The notes: generated from the letters alone by a model not told the origin. Positions 1 through 9,327 are shown, counted from the first letter of the stretch. The stretch is DNA of 64,000 nucleotides from Hymenobacter rubidus (GCF_016734815.1 NZ_JAERQF010000017.1:1-64000), one strand, 5' to 3'. Program-made: numbers and translations.

Positions 1-141
1 CCCCGGCGGGCCCCGTGGCCTCCCAGGTGCGTTAGAGAGTCAGCTGCTAGCTCCGCATCGGCCTGCGTGATGCTGCGCTGCGCGCTGCATGACGGTCAAA
101 AAACTCCTCAACCGCTAATTTCCTTACCCGCTTTCCCGCTC
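1..141. other. Gap before first gene, with degenerate half of a REP-like palindrome
   Basis: In frame 3 the window opens with eleven non-stop codons before TAG at 33-35, which could be the last codons of an upstream plus-strand gene, but this is too short to judge. Bases 62-98 resemble the right arm of the palindromes at 9.2 and 11.7 kb (GATGC, CGCTGCGC, CTGCATGACGGTCA in order), with small deletions. No left arm is visible. Because this looks like intergenic repeat, the in-frame GTG/ATG at 67/70 is a doubtful gene start. Confidence 0.4.
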
Positions 142-912
142 GTGCCTGCTCTCTGCTTTTGGTTTCGGCTGCTGTTGCTGGTGGCCCTTGGGGCAGCGCC
201 AGCCCATGGGGCCGCTCCTGGCCCCCAACGGCCGCCCGCCACCCGCCCGCTGCCGCCCGATACGGGCCCGGCCCCGCGCCTGCGCCGGCCCGATGAGGCG
301 CGCCTGCAGGAGCTACGCGGCCAGCGCGATTTTCAATACGTGGAGCCCACATCGCGCCCCGAGGAAAGTGCCTGGCAGGCCTTTTGGGCGCGGGTGCGGC
401 AGGCCATTGCCGAATGGCTGACCAGCCGCAGCTACAGCCATTTTTGGCGCTGGGTGTTTTATGCGCTGTTCCTGGTGGCGGGCGTTTTCGTGGTTCTCAA
501 GCTGCTGCAAATTGATTTTACGGCCCTGCTGAGCCGCACGCCCCGGCGCGTGGCACTGGCCTACGATACAGCCGCCGAAAACATCCACGAAGTAGACTTT
601 GCCAGCCGGCTGGCCGAAGCCGAAGCGGCCGGCAACTGGCGCCTGGCCGTCCGGCTGGGGTATCTGGAGCTGCTCAAAGCGCTTTCGGACCGCGGCCTCA
701 TTCAGTGGCAGCCCGACAAAACCAACCACGCCTACCTGGCCGAGCTGCCGGCGGCCGGGCCGTTGCGGGCCGGCTTCCGCGAAATCACCCGGCAGTTTGA
801 GTTTGTGTGGTACGGCGAATTGGCGCTGTCGGGGCCGCTGTATGCGCGGGTGCGCGAGGGGCACCGCGCTTTTCTAAGCCAGGTGGGCGGCGCAGTTCGC
901 CGCGTGGCCTGA
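142..912 (+). CDS. DUF4129 domain-containing membrane protein
   Basis: A small envelope protein of the DUF4129 type, a family that accompanies MoxR/DUF58 clusters; its biochemical role is unknown. From GTG 142 the product has 256 residues: a hydrophobic N-terminal segment ending near AHG that reads as a signal peptide, a Pro/Arg-rich linker, one strong membrane helix at about residues 103-124 and a helical C-terminal domain with the family-like stretch NHAYLAEL. The frame is open upstream to GTG 67 and ATG 70, but those codons lie in a degenerate palindromic repeat, so I prefer 142; the start is uncertain. The DUF4350 gene follows after 17 bases and the two are probably cotranscribed. Confidence 0.75.
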   Translation: MPALCFWFRLLLLVALGAAPAHGAAPGPQRPPATRPLPPDTGPAPRLRRPDEARLQELRGQRDFQYVEPTSRPEESAWQAFWARVRQAIAEWLTSRSYSHFWRWVFYALFLVAGVFVVLKLLQIDFTALLSRTPRRVALAYDTAAENIHEVDFASRLAEAEAAGNWRLAVRLGYLELLKALSDRGLIQWQPDKTNHAYLAELPAAGPLRAGFREITRQFEFVWYGELALSGPLYARVREGHRAFLSQVGGAVRRVA

Positions 913-929
913 GTTAACTTGCTGCTGCC

Positions 930-2471
930 ATGACAAGGACATTTCGTTGGTATCTGCTGGGGCTGCTGGCCTTGTTTGGGGCCTACGTGGCGCTGGAATA
1001 CTACCGCCCCAAACCGGTGGACTGGACGCCCACGCTCATCAATAAGGACAAGATTCCATACGGCACCTACGTGCTGTATGACCAGCTCCCGCGCCTGCTC
1101 GGCACCGATTCCATCAGCACCACGCGCCTGCCTATCTACAACCAGCTCACTGGCATGTCGCTGGAAATGAGCGACGCTATGAGCGAGGCCGAAACCCGCA
1201 CCGAAATTGGCGAGCCCGACACGACCCGAACCGACAGCACCGCGACGGCGCAAAATGCCCGCGGCAGCCAGCAGCGCGACAGCCTGCTAGCTGCAAACGG
1301 CGTCCGAAAATCGGAAGTGGATTCAATGCAGCGCAAATTAGAAAGCGCAGCCGACCAGGATGACGACGCTAACACCGCTGTAGTTGATACAGCAGATTCG
1401 AGAGCGGCTGGCGCTACGGCAAGCGCCCAGGACGAGGAAGACGACGAAGAGGACGACGAAACGCCCTGGACCGAACGCAACTTGCTGGCGGCCCGCGCTA
1501 ACTATCTATTTATTACTCAAAATTTTGAATTGAGCAAGCTTGATGCGCAATCATTATTCAAGTTTGTAGGCCACGGCAACGATGTATTTGTAGCCACCCA
1601 AAGTTTCACCAACGGCCGCAGCTTGCTATTCGACAGCTTAGGATTTCACGTTATCTATCCGAAATTATCTACCCACACAGGGGCAAACGGACTTCCTACG
1701 CTTGATTCAGTTGATATTCATTTCACTAACCCGGCACTGGCAGTTCGCCTTCGTCTACCGGGCAATGGGGTTGAACAACGACTGGCTGTTGACTCCGGAC
1801 GTATCGGCCGCACGCTCGCAGTCGATGCTCAAGGCAAAGCGGTATTTATTCGCTTCGATTACGGCCGCGGCCACTTCTATTTCTGTACTGCACCTCTGGC
1901 TTTCAGCAACTATTACCTGTTGCGGCCGGCCACCAGCCAGTTTGCCGCCACGGCCCTCTCCTACCTGCCCGCCCGCCCCACCTGGTGGGACGAATACCAG
2001 AAACAAGGCCGCGTGGGCAACCAGTCGCTGCTGCGCCTTGTGAGCGGGCACGAGGCCCTGAACACGGCCTGGTACCTGCTGGTAGTGGGCGGGCTGCTGT
2101 TTGTGTTTGTGGAAGCCCGCCGCCGGCAGCGCATTATTCCCACGCTCAAGCCACTGCCCAACACCACGCTGCTGTTTACGCGCACCGTGGCCAGCCTCTA
2201 CCGCCAGGGCAGCAGCCACGCGCTGATTGCGGAGAAAAAAGTCGGGCTGTTTCTGGATTACCTGCGCACCCGCTTCCAGGAAACCAGCCCCGATTTTGGC
2301 GACGAGGACTTTCGGGAACGGCTCAGTCAGAAGGCGGGCGTGGCCCGGCCCCGCGTCGATGAGCTGCTACGTTTGGTAAACTTCGCCCGCACCGCGCCCC
2401 AAATGAACGACCAGCAGCTGTTGCAGCTGAGCAGGGCGCTGAGTGATTTCAAGCGCGAAGCCCGCCGCTAA
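930..2471 (+). CDS. DUF4350 domain-containing membrane protein
   Basis: A 513-residue inner-membrane protein with a helix near residues 5-24, a long soluble middle and a second helix near residues 375-392 (LLVVGGLLFVFVE) followed by an Arg-rich turn and a cytoplasmic tail. The central domain is the DUF4350 (glutamine-amidotransferase-like) fold seen in MoxR/DUF58 operons. A linker at about residues 80-180 is rich in Ser, Thr, Asp and Glu and ends in an acidic run (DEEDDEEDDE). The DNA for residues roughly 190-275 (about 1490-1760) is clearly more AT-rich than its surroundings. The function is unknown; by context it is a membrane partner of the MoxR ATPase and the DUF58 protein. Confidence 0.8.
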   Translation: MTRTFRWYLLGLLALFGAYVALEYYRPKPVDWTPTLINKDKIPYGTYVLYDQLPRLLGTDSISTTRLPIYNQLTGMSLEMSDAMSEAETRTEIGEPDTTRTDSTATAQNARGSQQRDSLLAANGVRKSEVDSMQRKLESAADQDDDANTAVVDTADSRAAGATASAQDEEDDEEDDETPWTERNLLAARANYLFITQNFELSKLDAQSLFKFVGHGNDVFVATQSFTNGRSLLFDSLGFHVIYPKLSTHTGANGLPTLDSVDIHFTNPALAVRLRLPGNGVEQRLAVDSGRIGRTLAVDAQGKAVFIRFDYGRGHFYFCTAPLAFSNYYLLRPATSQFAATALSYLPARPTWWDEYQKQGRVGNQSLLRLVSGHEALNTAWYLLVVGGLLFVFVEARRRQRIIPTLKPLPNTTLLFTRTVASLYRQGSSHALIAEKKVGLFLDYLRTRFQETSPDFGDEDFRERLSQKAGVARPRVDELLRLVNFARTAPQMNDQQLLQLSRALSDFKREARR

Positions 2472-2484
2472 TCTCCTGATTGAC

Positions 2485-2745
2485 ATGCTAACGGTTGCCA
2501 AACTCGCCATTCTTATCAAGTACCAATGGAATTTTCAGCGCTTCATTGAGGAGGCCGCCGCGTCGGAGAAAGCCCTCATGGACGTTGACTGGGATGAGGC
2601 GGGCGAGTTGCTCCAGGACCTGCGCCGCTACCATCACCACCTTGTTTCGAAAGAATACGCCGCGAAAATTCACGCCATCCTGCTCGCCGCCTGCGCCGAC
2701 GAAGCAACTGCACAAACCTTACTTGGCTACGCCAGCACGCTCTAA
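2485..2745 (+). CDS. Small hypothetical protein in the MoxR operon
   Basis: An 86-residue, mostly helical soluble protein starting MLTVAKLAILIKYQ, with acidic patches and a HHH run near residue 51. I do not recognise a family. ATG 2485 is chosen because it lies 13 bases after the DUF4350 stop and the N-terminus then reads sensibly; the open frame extends back into DUF4350. Its TAA is immediately followed by the ATG of the MoxR gene with no spacer, so translational coupling is likely. It is probably an accessory protein of the MoxR/DUF58 system. Confidence 0.65.
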   Translation: MLTVAKLAILIKYQWNFQRFIEEAAASEKALMDVDWDEAGELLQDLRRYHHHLVSKEYAAKIHAILLAACADEATAQTLLGYASTL

Positions 2746-3813
2746 ATGGAACCCGAAAACCTCGACCTGACCTCTCCGCAAGCCCCGACCCCCGACGACA
2801 CGGCTACCCCTGCCGCCGCCCCGGAAGCGCCGGCTACGCCTGAAACTGCCTTCGCTCCGCGCACCGACTTTGCCCGCCTCACGGCGCAGGCCGAAGCCAT
2901 CCGGCAGGAAATCGGTAAAATCATTGTCGGCCAGACCGATTTGCTGGAGCTGCTGCTCACGGCCGTGCTGGCCGATGGCCATGTACTTCTCGAAGGCGTG
3001 CCGGGCGTGGCCAAAACCCTCATGGCCAAGCTACTGGCCCGCACGCTGGCCGTGCCGTTTAGCCGCATCCAGTTCACGCCCGACCTGATGCCGAGCGACG
3101 TGCTGGGCACCTCCGTTTTCCGGCAGAACAAGGCGGATTTTGAGTTTCGGCCCGGCCCCATTTTCGCCAGCGTGGTGCTGATTGACGAAATCAACCGCGC
3201 GCCGGCCAAAACCCAATCGGCCCTGTTTGAGGTGATGGAGGAGCGCACCGTGACGCAGGACGGCACCACCTACGCCATGCAGGAGCCCTTTCTGGTGCTG
3301 GCCACCCAAAACCCCGTGGAGCAGGAAGGCACCTACCGCCTGCCCGAAGCCCAGCTCGACCGTTTCCTCTTCAAGCTGCACGTGGGCTACCCCACGCTGG
3401 CCGAGGAAGTGCAGATTCTGAGCGGCCACCACAGCGGCTTCGGCGGCACCAACCTGGAGGCCGTGCAGCCCATCCTAAGCGCTACCGACCTGGCCGACCT
3501 GCGCCAGCAAGTGCGCCAGCAGCGCGTGGAGGCCAATATTCTGGAATACATCGCCAAGCTAGTGGGTCAGACCCGCACGCACAAGTCGTTGTACCTGGGC
3601 GCTTCGCCCCGCGCCTCGCTGGCCCTGCTCAACGGCGCCAAAGCCTTGGCCGCCCTGCGCGGCCGCGACTTCGTGACGCCCGAAGACGTGCAGTTTCTGG
3701 CGCCCAGCGTGTTGCGCCACCGCATCATGCTCACCCCCGAGCGCGAAATGGAAGGCGGCACCCCAGACGAGGTGGTGAAGCAGATTATCCAGAGCGTGGA
3801 AGTACCACGGTAG
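2746..3813 (+). CDS. MoxR-family AAA+ ATPase
   Basis: A 355-residue AAA+ ATPase of the MoxR class, which acts as a chaperone-like ATPase in maturation or regulation of protein complexes, usually with von Willebrand-type or DUF58 partners. The sequence shows Walker A (GVPGVAKT, about residues 85-92), Walker B (VVLIDEINRA, about 143-152) and a sensor-1 stretch (LATQNPVEQEG, near 185). The first 40 residues are a Pro/Ala/Thr-rich extension before the core. It starts directly after the preceding stop codon and precedes the DUF58 gene by 112 bases, a gap filled by an inverted repeat. The family call is secure; the substrate is unknown. Confidence 0.95.
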   Translation: MEPENLDLTSPQAPTPDDTATPAAAPEAPATPETAFAPRTDFARLTAQAEAIRQEIGKIIVGQTDLLELLLTAVLADGHVLLEGVPGVAKTLMAKLLARTLAVPFSRIQFTPDLMPSDVLGTSVFRQNKADFEFRPGPIFASVVLIDEINRAPAKTQSALFEVMEERTVTQDGTTYAMQEPFLVLATQNPVEQEGTYRLPEAQLDRFLFKLHVGYPTLAEEVQILSGHHSGFGGTNLEAVQPILSATDLADLRQQVRQQRVEANILEYIAKLVGQTRTHKSLYLGASPRASLALLNGAKALAALRGRDFVTPEDVQFLAPSVLRHRIMLTPEREMEGGTPDEVVKQIIQSVEVPR

Positions 3814-3908
3814 CGCAGGGTTTCGCGGAGGGAGCAGAGGCCCGCGGAGGCAATGCAAGGAGGACTTTAGCCTTTGCGGACCTCTGCTCTCTTTGCGAAA
3901 CCCTGCGC
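3813..3908. repeat. Intergenic hairpin made of roughly 10-base words
   Basis: Two 38-base arms (3813-3850 and 3871-3908) are imperfect inverted copies. The left arm begins on the last base of the MoxR stop codon. The right arm reads as successive words CTTTGCGGA, CCTCTGCTCT, CTTTGCGAAA, CCCTGCGC, with spacing close to 10 bases. Most differences between the arms are G/A transitions (for example CGG opposite CAA). The 20-base loop has no T-tract, so it is not a standard terminator. It sits between two genes expected to be cotranscribed. Confidence 0.7.
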
Positions 3909-3925
3909 GCTGAAATTTATCGAAT

Positions 3926-5275
3926 ATGCCTCTTTTCCTCACCTCTCGCTTCTTCCAGGCGCTGGCTGCTTTGGCTGCCGGCTTCGTCGTGGCCTTTTTT
4001 CTGCCCTGGCTGCTGAGCCCGCTGAAAATCGTACTAGGCCTGTTCGTGGCCCTGGTCCTCCTCGATGCGCTGATGCTCTACGCTCCGGCCAAAGGCCAGC
4101 AGGTGCCCGTATTTGGCCGCCGCGTGCTGGGCGAGAAGCTGGCCAACGGCTCGGACAATGACGTGCGGATTTACCTCGAAAACCGCTACCGCTTCCCCAT
4201 TCACACCGAGACGATTGACGAGATTCCGCACCAGTTTCAGCGGCGCGATGTGCTGTTTGAAACGGACATCAAGCCCGGCGAAACGCAGGTGATTTACTAC
4301 CAGCTGCGGCCGGTGAAGCGCGGCGAGTACGAGTTTGGGGCGCTGAACATCTACGCGGCCTCGCCCCTGGGGCTGGTGCGGCGGCGCTTCCGCTACGAGC
4401 AGGGCAAGGTGGTGCCGGTGTACCCTTCCTTCCTCCAAATGCGGCAATACGAGCTGCTGGCCATCCACAACCGCCTGACGGAAGTGGGCGTGAAGCGCAT
4501 CCGCCGGGTGGGCCACAGCCTGGAGTTCGAGCAAATCCGGCCCTACGTGGCCGGCGACGACCCGCGCAGCATCAACTGGAAGGCCACGGCCCGCCGCGCC
4601 GGCACCGGGGCCGATGATGCGCTGGTCATCAACCACTTTCAGGACGAGCGGGCGCAACAGGTCTATTGCCTCATCGACAAAGGCCGGGTGATGCGCATGC
4701 CGTTCGATGGCCTCAGCCTGCTCGATTACGCCATCAATGCCACGCTGGTAGTCAGCAACATTGCCCTGCTCAAGCACGACAAAGCCGGCCTGCTCACGTT
4801 TTCGAACCAGCCCGGTACCATGCTGGCCGCCGACCGCCGACCGGGCCATCTGCTCAAGCTGCTCGAAATCCTCTACCGCCAGAAAACCAGGTACCTCGAA
4901 ACCGATTTCGAGCTGCTGTACGCCACCGTGCGGGCCAAAATCAAGCAGCGCAGCCTGCTCATGCTCTTCACCAACTTTGAAACCCTGCACGGCATGCAGC
5001 GCCAGCTGCCCTACCTGCGCCGGCTGGCGAAGGACCATTTGCTGCTGGTGGTATTCTTCGAAAACACCGAGCTGCGGGCGTTTCTGGATGCGCCGGCCGC
5101 CACCACGGAAGACGTTTACAACCAGACCATCGCCGAGAAATTCGCCCAGGAAAAGCGCCAGATTGTGCTTGAGTTGCAGCGCTACGGCATCTACTCGCTG
5201 CTGACCGCGCCGAAGGATTTGACCGTAAACACCATTAATAAGTACCTGGAATTCAAGGCCCGAGGGCTGATATAA
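3926..5275 (+). CDS. DUF58 domain-containing protein
   Basis: A 449-residue protein with two closely spaced membrane helices in the first 50 residues followed by a large soluble part. The DUF58 signature is visible around residues 198-225 (EFEQIRPYVAGDDPRSINW followed by KATAR), and the C-terminal half has a von Willebrand-A-like layout. DUF58 proteins pair with MoxR ATPases; proposed roles are in envelope protein assembly, but the exact job is unknown. It closes the plus-strand island and converges with the next gene, only eight bases separating the two stop codons. Confidence 0.92.
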   Translation: MPLFLTSRFFQALAALAAGFVVAFFLPWLLSPLKIVLGLFVALVLLDALMLYAPAKGQQVPVFGRRVLGEKLANGSDNDVRIYLENRYRFPIHTETIDEIPHQFQRRDVLFETDIKPGETQVIYYQLRPVKRGEYEFGALNIYAASPLGLVRRRFRYEQGKVVPVYPSFLQMRQYELLAIHNRLTEVGVKRIRRVGHSLEFEQIRPYVAGDDPRSINWKATARRAGTGADDALVINHFQDERAQQVYCLIDKGRVMRMPFDGLSLLDYAINATLVVSNIALLKHDKAGLLTFSNQPGTMLAADRRPGHLLKLLEILYRQKTRYLETDFELLYATVRAKIKQRSLLMLFTNFETLHGMQRQLPYLRRLAKDHLLLVVFFENTELRAFLDAPAATTEDVYNQTIAEKFAQEKRQIVLELQRYGIYSLLTAPKDLTVNTINKYLEFKARGLI

Positions 5276-5283
5276 TTCAGGCC

Positions 5284-7092
5284 TTAATCGTCGAAAGCAA
5301 CAAGCTGCGCGTTGTCGAACCGAACCGTGGCGGGACCGTGATGCAGGAATACCACAACTACATGGTCAAAATCCTGGTGCGGCGCTTTCACATAAAACGT
5401 CAACTCCCGCGGCCAGTCGGGCTGCAAGGCGCGTTGAAACTGTACGGTACGCTCCCGCACCACCTGCGAGCCCTGGCAAAACCGCACCACAAATTGCGTC
5501 ATTTTGCCTTCTACCTGCTCGCCCAGCGTGCTACTGGCCAGGGCACGGCCCCGCACCCATTGAAACTGGCCCCGCTGCGCCGGAATGCGGTATTCGGGAC
5601 TGCTGGGATGAGCCTTGTCCAGGAGCAATGAGCAGTGTCCTTGCAGGGCCGGCTGGCCGCAGGGCTGGCCGTTGCGCGCTTTCTCAAAGTCTTCCTGCCA
5701 GAGCACCCGCTCGTTATGCGGGGTACCGGTGAAGTCGTAGTTGGTATCGAGCAGCAGCCTGTCTTCGGTGTGCACCTCGTAGCGCCCCAGTATCCGCCAC
5801 CAATAGGCCCTGGTCATTTGGCCAGCTACGAGCAGCCCGCCAAAGTGGGCCTGGTAGGTCAGCCACAGGTTGTAATAACTGCCGAGTACGGCAAACCCGG
5901 CGTAGGCCCACAGCCACGGCCGCCGCGCCAGCAGCCACCGGTAAGCTGCCGCCCAGGGCCAGGCGAGCACTGCGTAGCTCTGCACCATCGCCCGCTGGCC
6001 CAGCGAGCCACCATAGAGCCACGCGTCCCAGGCAAAGGTGACGTAGGTAAACAGCACCATGAACACCAAGATTGGCCAGAAAGCCGTCGGTTGCTGCCGG
6101 CGCAGCGTCCCAAACCCCAACAGCGCCACTAGCAGCAGGGGTGAATACAGCAGCCAGCCGCTCTGAAAACTGAAAACGCCTTCCCACAAATGCGGACGCA
6201 ACCAGCTAAAACCTTGGTCCTGATAGCTGTACACCACCCAATCACCGCTCACGTAATGCCAGTACAGCGGCTGGATGCTGACAATCAGGCCGCCCGCCAG
6301 CAGCGCGGCCAGCAACAGGCCCACCCGCTGTTGCCAGAATGCCAGCCGTTCGCGCACGGCGGCTCCTGCTGGTTGCAGCCCCCACAGCAGCGGAATCAGG
6401 CCGGCCAGGATTTCGGAGGGCCGCGTCAAAGCCATGATACCCAGTACGGCTCCAATGGCCAATGCGCGCCCAGCTGTGGGCCGGCGGTAGAACGCGGGCG
6501 TCAGCAACAGCAGCCCAGCGTACCAGGTGAATAACCAGTTGTGCGTCATGGCCCCCGCAAGGGCGCCATAATCAAGATAATTGGTAGCCAGCACAACAGC
6601 AAGTAGCGTCAGAGCGGTGGGCCACTCCCCGAAGCGGGGCAGCAAGGCCCGACGCACCAAGGCCAGCCCCAGGCAAGCCACCAGCAGGCTAGCCAGCAGA
6701 AGCGCCAGCTGGTAGGGTGGCGAAAAACCGTCGGCCGGATACCCTAGCCTGCCCGCCAGGACGTGTGCCACCAGGAAGAAAGGCAAATACTGCACCGCCA
6801 TACCCGCCGAATACTTCATGACGTAGTGCCCGCTGGCAGGGTGCCGGAAGGCTTGCTGGAAGTCGGGCGTGGGGCCGTAATCGTGCAGCAGCTGGTCATG
6901 AAAACGCAATTCTTTCAGGTCATGGTGAATAAAAATAGCCGGCAGGTAGAGGTAATAGCCCGACACATCCCAGACAATGACGCGGGTCGCATTTTGATTT
7001 TTCGCCCCAGGCCACAGTCCATGCCCAACCAGTGCTACCGAAATGACAAACAAGCTGCTGAACAGCCAAGCCAGCCAGGAAGGAGATTTCAT
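5284..7092 (-). CDS. Polytopic membrane protein, GT-C glycosyltransferase-like
   Basis: A protein of about 602 residues with roughly ten or more membrane helices in its first two thirds and a soluble, probably beta-sandwich C-terminal domain of about 150 residues exposed outside the membrane. The first external loop carries an acidic residue next to an aromatic stretch (VWDVSGYYLYLP), as in lipid-phosphate-sugar-dependent GT-C enzymes. I did not identify a named subfamily. ATG at 7092 (MKSPSW) is preferred over an in-frame start 13 codons upstream, because it gives a clean N-terminal hydrophobic segment. It is divergent from the hexosaminidase gene and probably monocistronic. Confidence 0.7.
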   Translation of the reverse strand: MKSPSWLAWLFSSLFVISVALVGHGLWPGAKNQNATRVIVWDVSGYYLYLPAIFIHHDLKELRFHDQLLHDYGPTPDFQQAFRHPASGHYVMKYSAGMAVQYLPFFLVAHVLAGRLGYPADGFSPPYQLALLLASLLVACLGLALVRRALLPRFGEWPTALTLLAVVLATNYLDYGALAGAMTHNWLFTWYAGLLLLTPAFYRRPTAGRALAIGAVLGIMALTRPSEILAGLIPLLWGLQPAGAAVRERLAFWQQRVGLLLAALLAGGLIVSIQPLYWHYVSGDWVVYSYQDQGFSWLRPHLWEGVFSFQSGWLLYSPLLLVALLGFGTLRRQQPTAFWPILVFMVLFTYVTFAWDAWLYGGSLGQRAMVQSYAVLAWPWAAAYRWLLARRPWLWAYAGFAVLGSYYNLWLTYQAHFGGLLVAGQMTRAYWWRILGRYEVHTEDRLLLDTNYDFTGTPHNERVLWQEDFEKARNGQPCGQPALQGHCSLLLDKAHPSSPEYRIPAQRGQFQWVRGRALASSTLGEQVEGKMTQFVVRFCQGSQVVRERTVQFQRALQPDWPRELTFYVKAPHQDFDHVVVVFLHHGPATVRFDNAQLVAFDD

Positions 7093-7172
7093 AGGGAGAG
7101 TTCTGAACCTAAATCCCCGCAAATTCGGCAAAAAACCGGCATCGACCTTGGGCGCTTGCGTACTTTGGCCCG

Positions 7173-9206
7173 ATGATGCGATTCCGATTCCTTGTAGGTT
7201 GCCTCTGGATGCTGCTAAGCACGATTTCCGTGGCTCAGCCCAGCCTGCTACCTCTACCCGCCGAAATGCACTGGGGCCAGGGCCGCCTGCCGCTCAACAA
7301 GCCGCTGAAATTGCAGCTCGATGCCGTTGCTGACCCGGCCGTGCGTGCGGCGGCCCAACGCCTGCTCACGCGCCTGCAAGGGCCGGCGGAGCCCACTGCT
7401 GGCCCGGTGCTGCAAATCCGCTACGGTCGCGTGAGCCTGCCGGAGAAGTTTGACGAAGAGCGGTATAGCCTGCGCGTGACGCCAATGGGCGTGAGCATCG
7501 ACGCTCCTACCAGCTTGGGGGTGCTGCGGGCCCTGGCTACGCTGGAGCAGCTGCCGCGCACCGAAAAAAAGCAGCGCTACCTCCCCGAAGTCGATATCCG
7601 GGACCAGCCGCGCTTTGCCTGGCGGGGCTTGCTGCTCGATGCGGCGCGGCACTTTATGCCCGTGGCCGTTATCAAGCGCAACCTTGATGGCATGGCGGCC
7701 GTGAAGCTGAACGTGCTGCACTGGCACCTGACCGACGACCAGGGCTTTCGCATTGAAAGCAAGGTGTTTCCGCGCCTGCAAACCGCTGGCAGCACCGATG
7801 GCCTCTACTACACCCAGGCCGAGGTGCGCGAGGTGCTGGCCTACGCAGCGGCGCGCGGCATTCGGGTGGTGCCCGAGTTCGACATCCCCAGCCACAGCAC
7901 CAGCTGGATTGTGGCCTATCCGCGCCTCAAATCCGCCGACTCCACTTACGCGCCCTACAAGCTGTGGCGCACCACCAACGTGGCCATCGACCCCACGCGT
8001 GAAACCACTTATACCTTTCTGGATTCGCTGTTTACGGAGATGACGGCGCTGTTTCCCGACCCGTACTTTCACGTTGGGGGCGATGAGAACGACGGGCGCA
8101 ACTGGCGGCGCACGCCCCGCATCGTGGCCTACATGCGGGCCCAGGGCATGGTGAAAGCCGATGGCAAAACCGTGGACAAGCACCAGCTGCACACCTACTT
8201 TAACCGGCGGGTGCTGGCCATGCTGCAAAAGCGTGGCAAAATTATGATTGGCTGGGACGAGATTTTGGGGCCGGATTTGCCCAGGGAAACCGTTATCCAA
8301 AGCTGGCGCGGCAAGAAAACGCTGAACGACGCGGCTAAGCTGGGCCATCCGGTGCTCCTTTCCAGCGGCTATTACCTGGATTTGAACTACTCCGCCGCCA
8401 GTTCCTACGCCGCCGACCCTTTGCCGCCCGACACGCCCCTGACCACCGCCGAGCAGCGGCTGGTGCTGGGCGGTGAGGCGGCCATGTGGGCTGAATTTGC
8501 TGATTCTACCATCCTGGAGTCGCGCATCTGGCCCCGCGCTGCTGCGGTGGCCGAGCGGTTGTGGTCGCCCCAGGCCGCTACTCAGGACGTGCCCGACATG
8601 TACCGCCGCCTCACCCTGGTTTCGGCGGAGCTGGAAACACTGGGCCTGCGCCATCGCCGGGCACCGGAGTTGCTGCTCAAGCAATTGGCCGGCTCATCTA
8701 ATATAGCTCCGCTGCGCACGCTGGCCGAAGTGTTGGAACCTGTGAAGGAGTACAAGCGTCATTTCCAAGGCTATACCTACACCACCGAAACCCGCTACAA
8801 CCGACTGGTCGACGCCGCGCCGGCCGAATCGGAAGTGGCCCGCCGCTTTGGTACGCTGGTGGACAGCGTAGTAGCGTTCAAACCCACTTCGCCTAACTGG
8901 CTGCCAGCCTCGGCGCGCCAGTTGGCGGCCTTGCGTGCCCAGGCGCTGCGCTGGCAGGCCAACGACGTAGTGCTGCAACCGATGCTCACCAGCAACCCCA
9001 GCCTGACCGAATACGCGCCGCTTTCCACGAAACTGGCCGCCGTCGCAACGATGGTACTGGAGCGCCTCACTCAATTACAAACCGGCCAGGCTCCCACGCC
9101 TGCCTGGCTGGCAGCGGCCCGCACCGCCCTGGATGCTGCGCAGGCCCCCGCCGGGCAGGCCGAACTGGCCGTGGTGAAGGCTGCCCGCAAGCTGGCGGGA
9201 TTGTGA
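7173..9206 (+). CDS. Beta-N-acetylhexosaminidase, glycoside hydrolase family 20
   Basis: A secreted 677-residue enzyme that removes terminal N-acetylhexosamine residues by substrate-assisted catalysis. It has a signal peptide ending near ISVAQP, a GH20b-like N-terminal domain (about residues 25-140) and the TIM-barrel catalytic domain (about 145-490). The catalytic stretch shows HWHLTDDQGFR near residue 183 and the Asp-Glu pair in FHVGGDEND near residues 303-304. A helical C-terminal extension of about 150 residues follows. Two Met codons open the frame (7173 and 7176). TACTTTG lies five bases upstream of the first ATG, so any leader is very short if this is the -7 element. Confidence 0.93.
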   Translation: MMRFRFLVGCLWMLLSTISVAQPSLLPLPAEMHWGQGRLPLNKPLKLQLDAVADPAVRAAAQRLLTRLQGPAEPTAGPVLQIRYGRVSLPEKFDEERYSLRVTPMGVSIDAPTSLGVLRALATLEQLPRTEKKQRYLPEVDIRDQPRFAWRGLLLDAARHFMPVAVIKRNLDGMAAVKLNVLHWHLTDDQGFRIESKVFPRLQTAGSTDGLYYTQAEVREVLAYAAARGIRVVPEFDIPSHSTSWIVAYPRLKSADSTYAPYKLWRTTNVAIDPTRETTYTFLDSLFTEMTALFPDPYFHVGGDENDGRNWRRTPRIVAYMRAQGMVKADGKTVDKHQLHTYFNRRVLAMLQKRGKIMIGWDEILGPDLPRETVIQSWRGKKTLNDAAKLGHPVLLSSGYYLDLNYSAASSYAADPLPPDTPLTTAEQRLVLGGEAAMWAEFADSTILESRIWPRAAAVAERLWSPQAATQDVPDMYRRLTLVSAELETLGLRHRRAPELLLKQLAGSSNIAPLRTLAEVLEPVKEYKRHFQGYTYTTETRYNRLVDAAPAESEVARRFGTLVDSVVAFKPTSPNWLPASARQLAALRAQALRWQANDVVLQPMLTSNPSLTEYAPLSTKLAAVATMVLERLTQLQTGQAPTPAWLAAARTALDAAQAPAGQAELAVVKAARKLAGL

Positions 9207-9224
9207 GAGATTTGCAACTAATGG

Positions 9225-9327
9225 AACGTCATGCAGAGCGCAGCGAAGCATCTCGCGTGCAGTAAGTAATCCAATCAAATGGGCCGCTACCACAGGCGAG
9301 ATGCTTCGCTCCGCTCTGCATGACGTT
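9225..9327. repeat. REP/BIME-like palindromic element
   Basis: Arms 9225-9256 and 9296-9327 are inverted copies with a few mismatches, separated by a 39-base spacer. Each arm contains the family core (GCAGAGCGCAGCGAAGC) and ends in ATCTCGC. Related copies lie at 10.9, 11.7, 44.7, 57.7 and 58.8 kb. There is no coding capacity and no T-tract. Confidence 0.85.
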
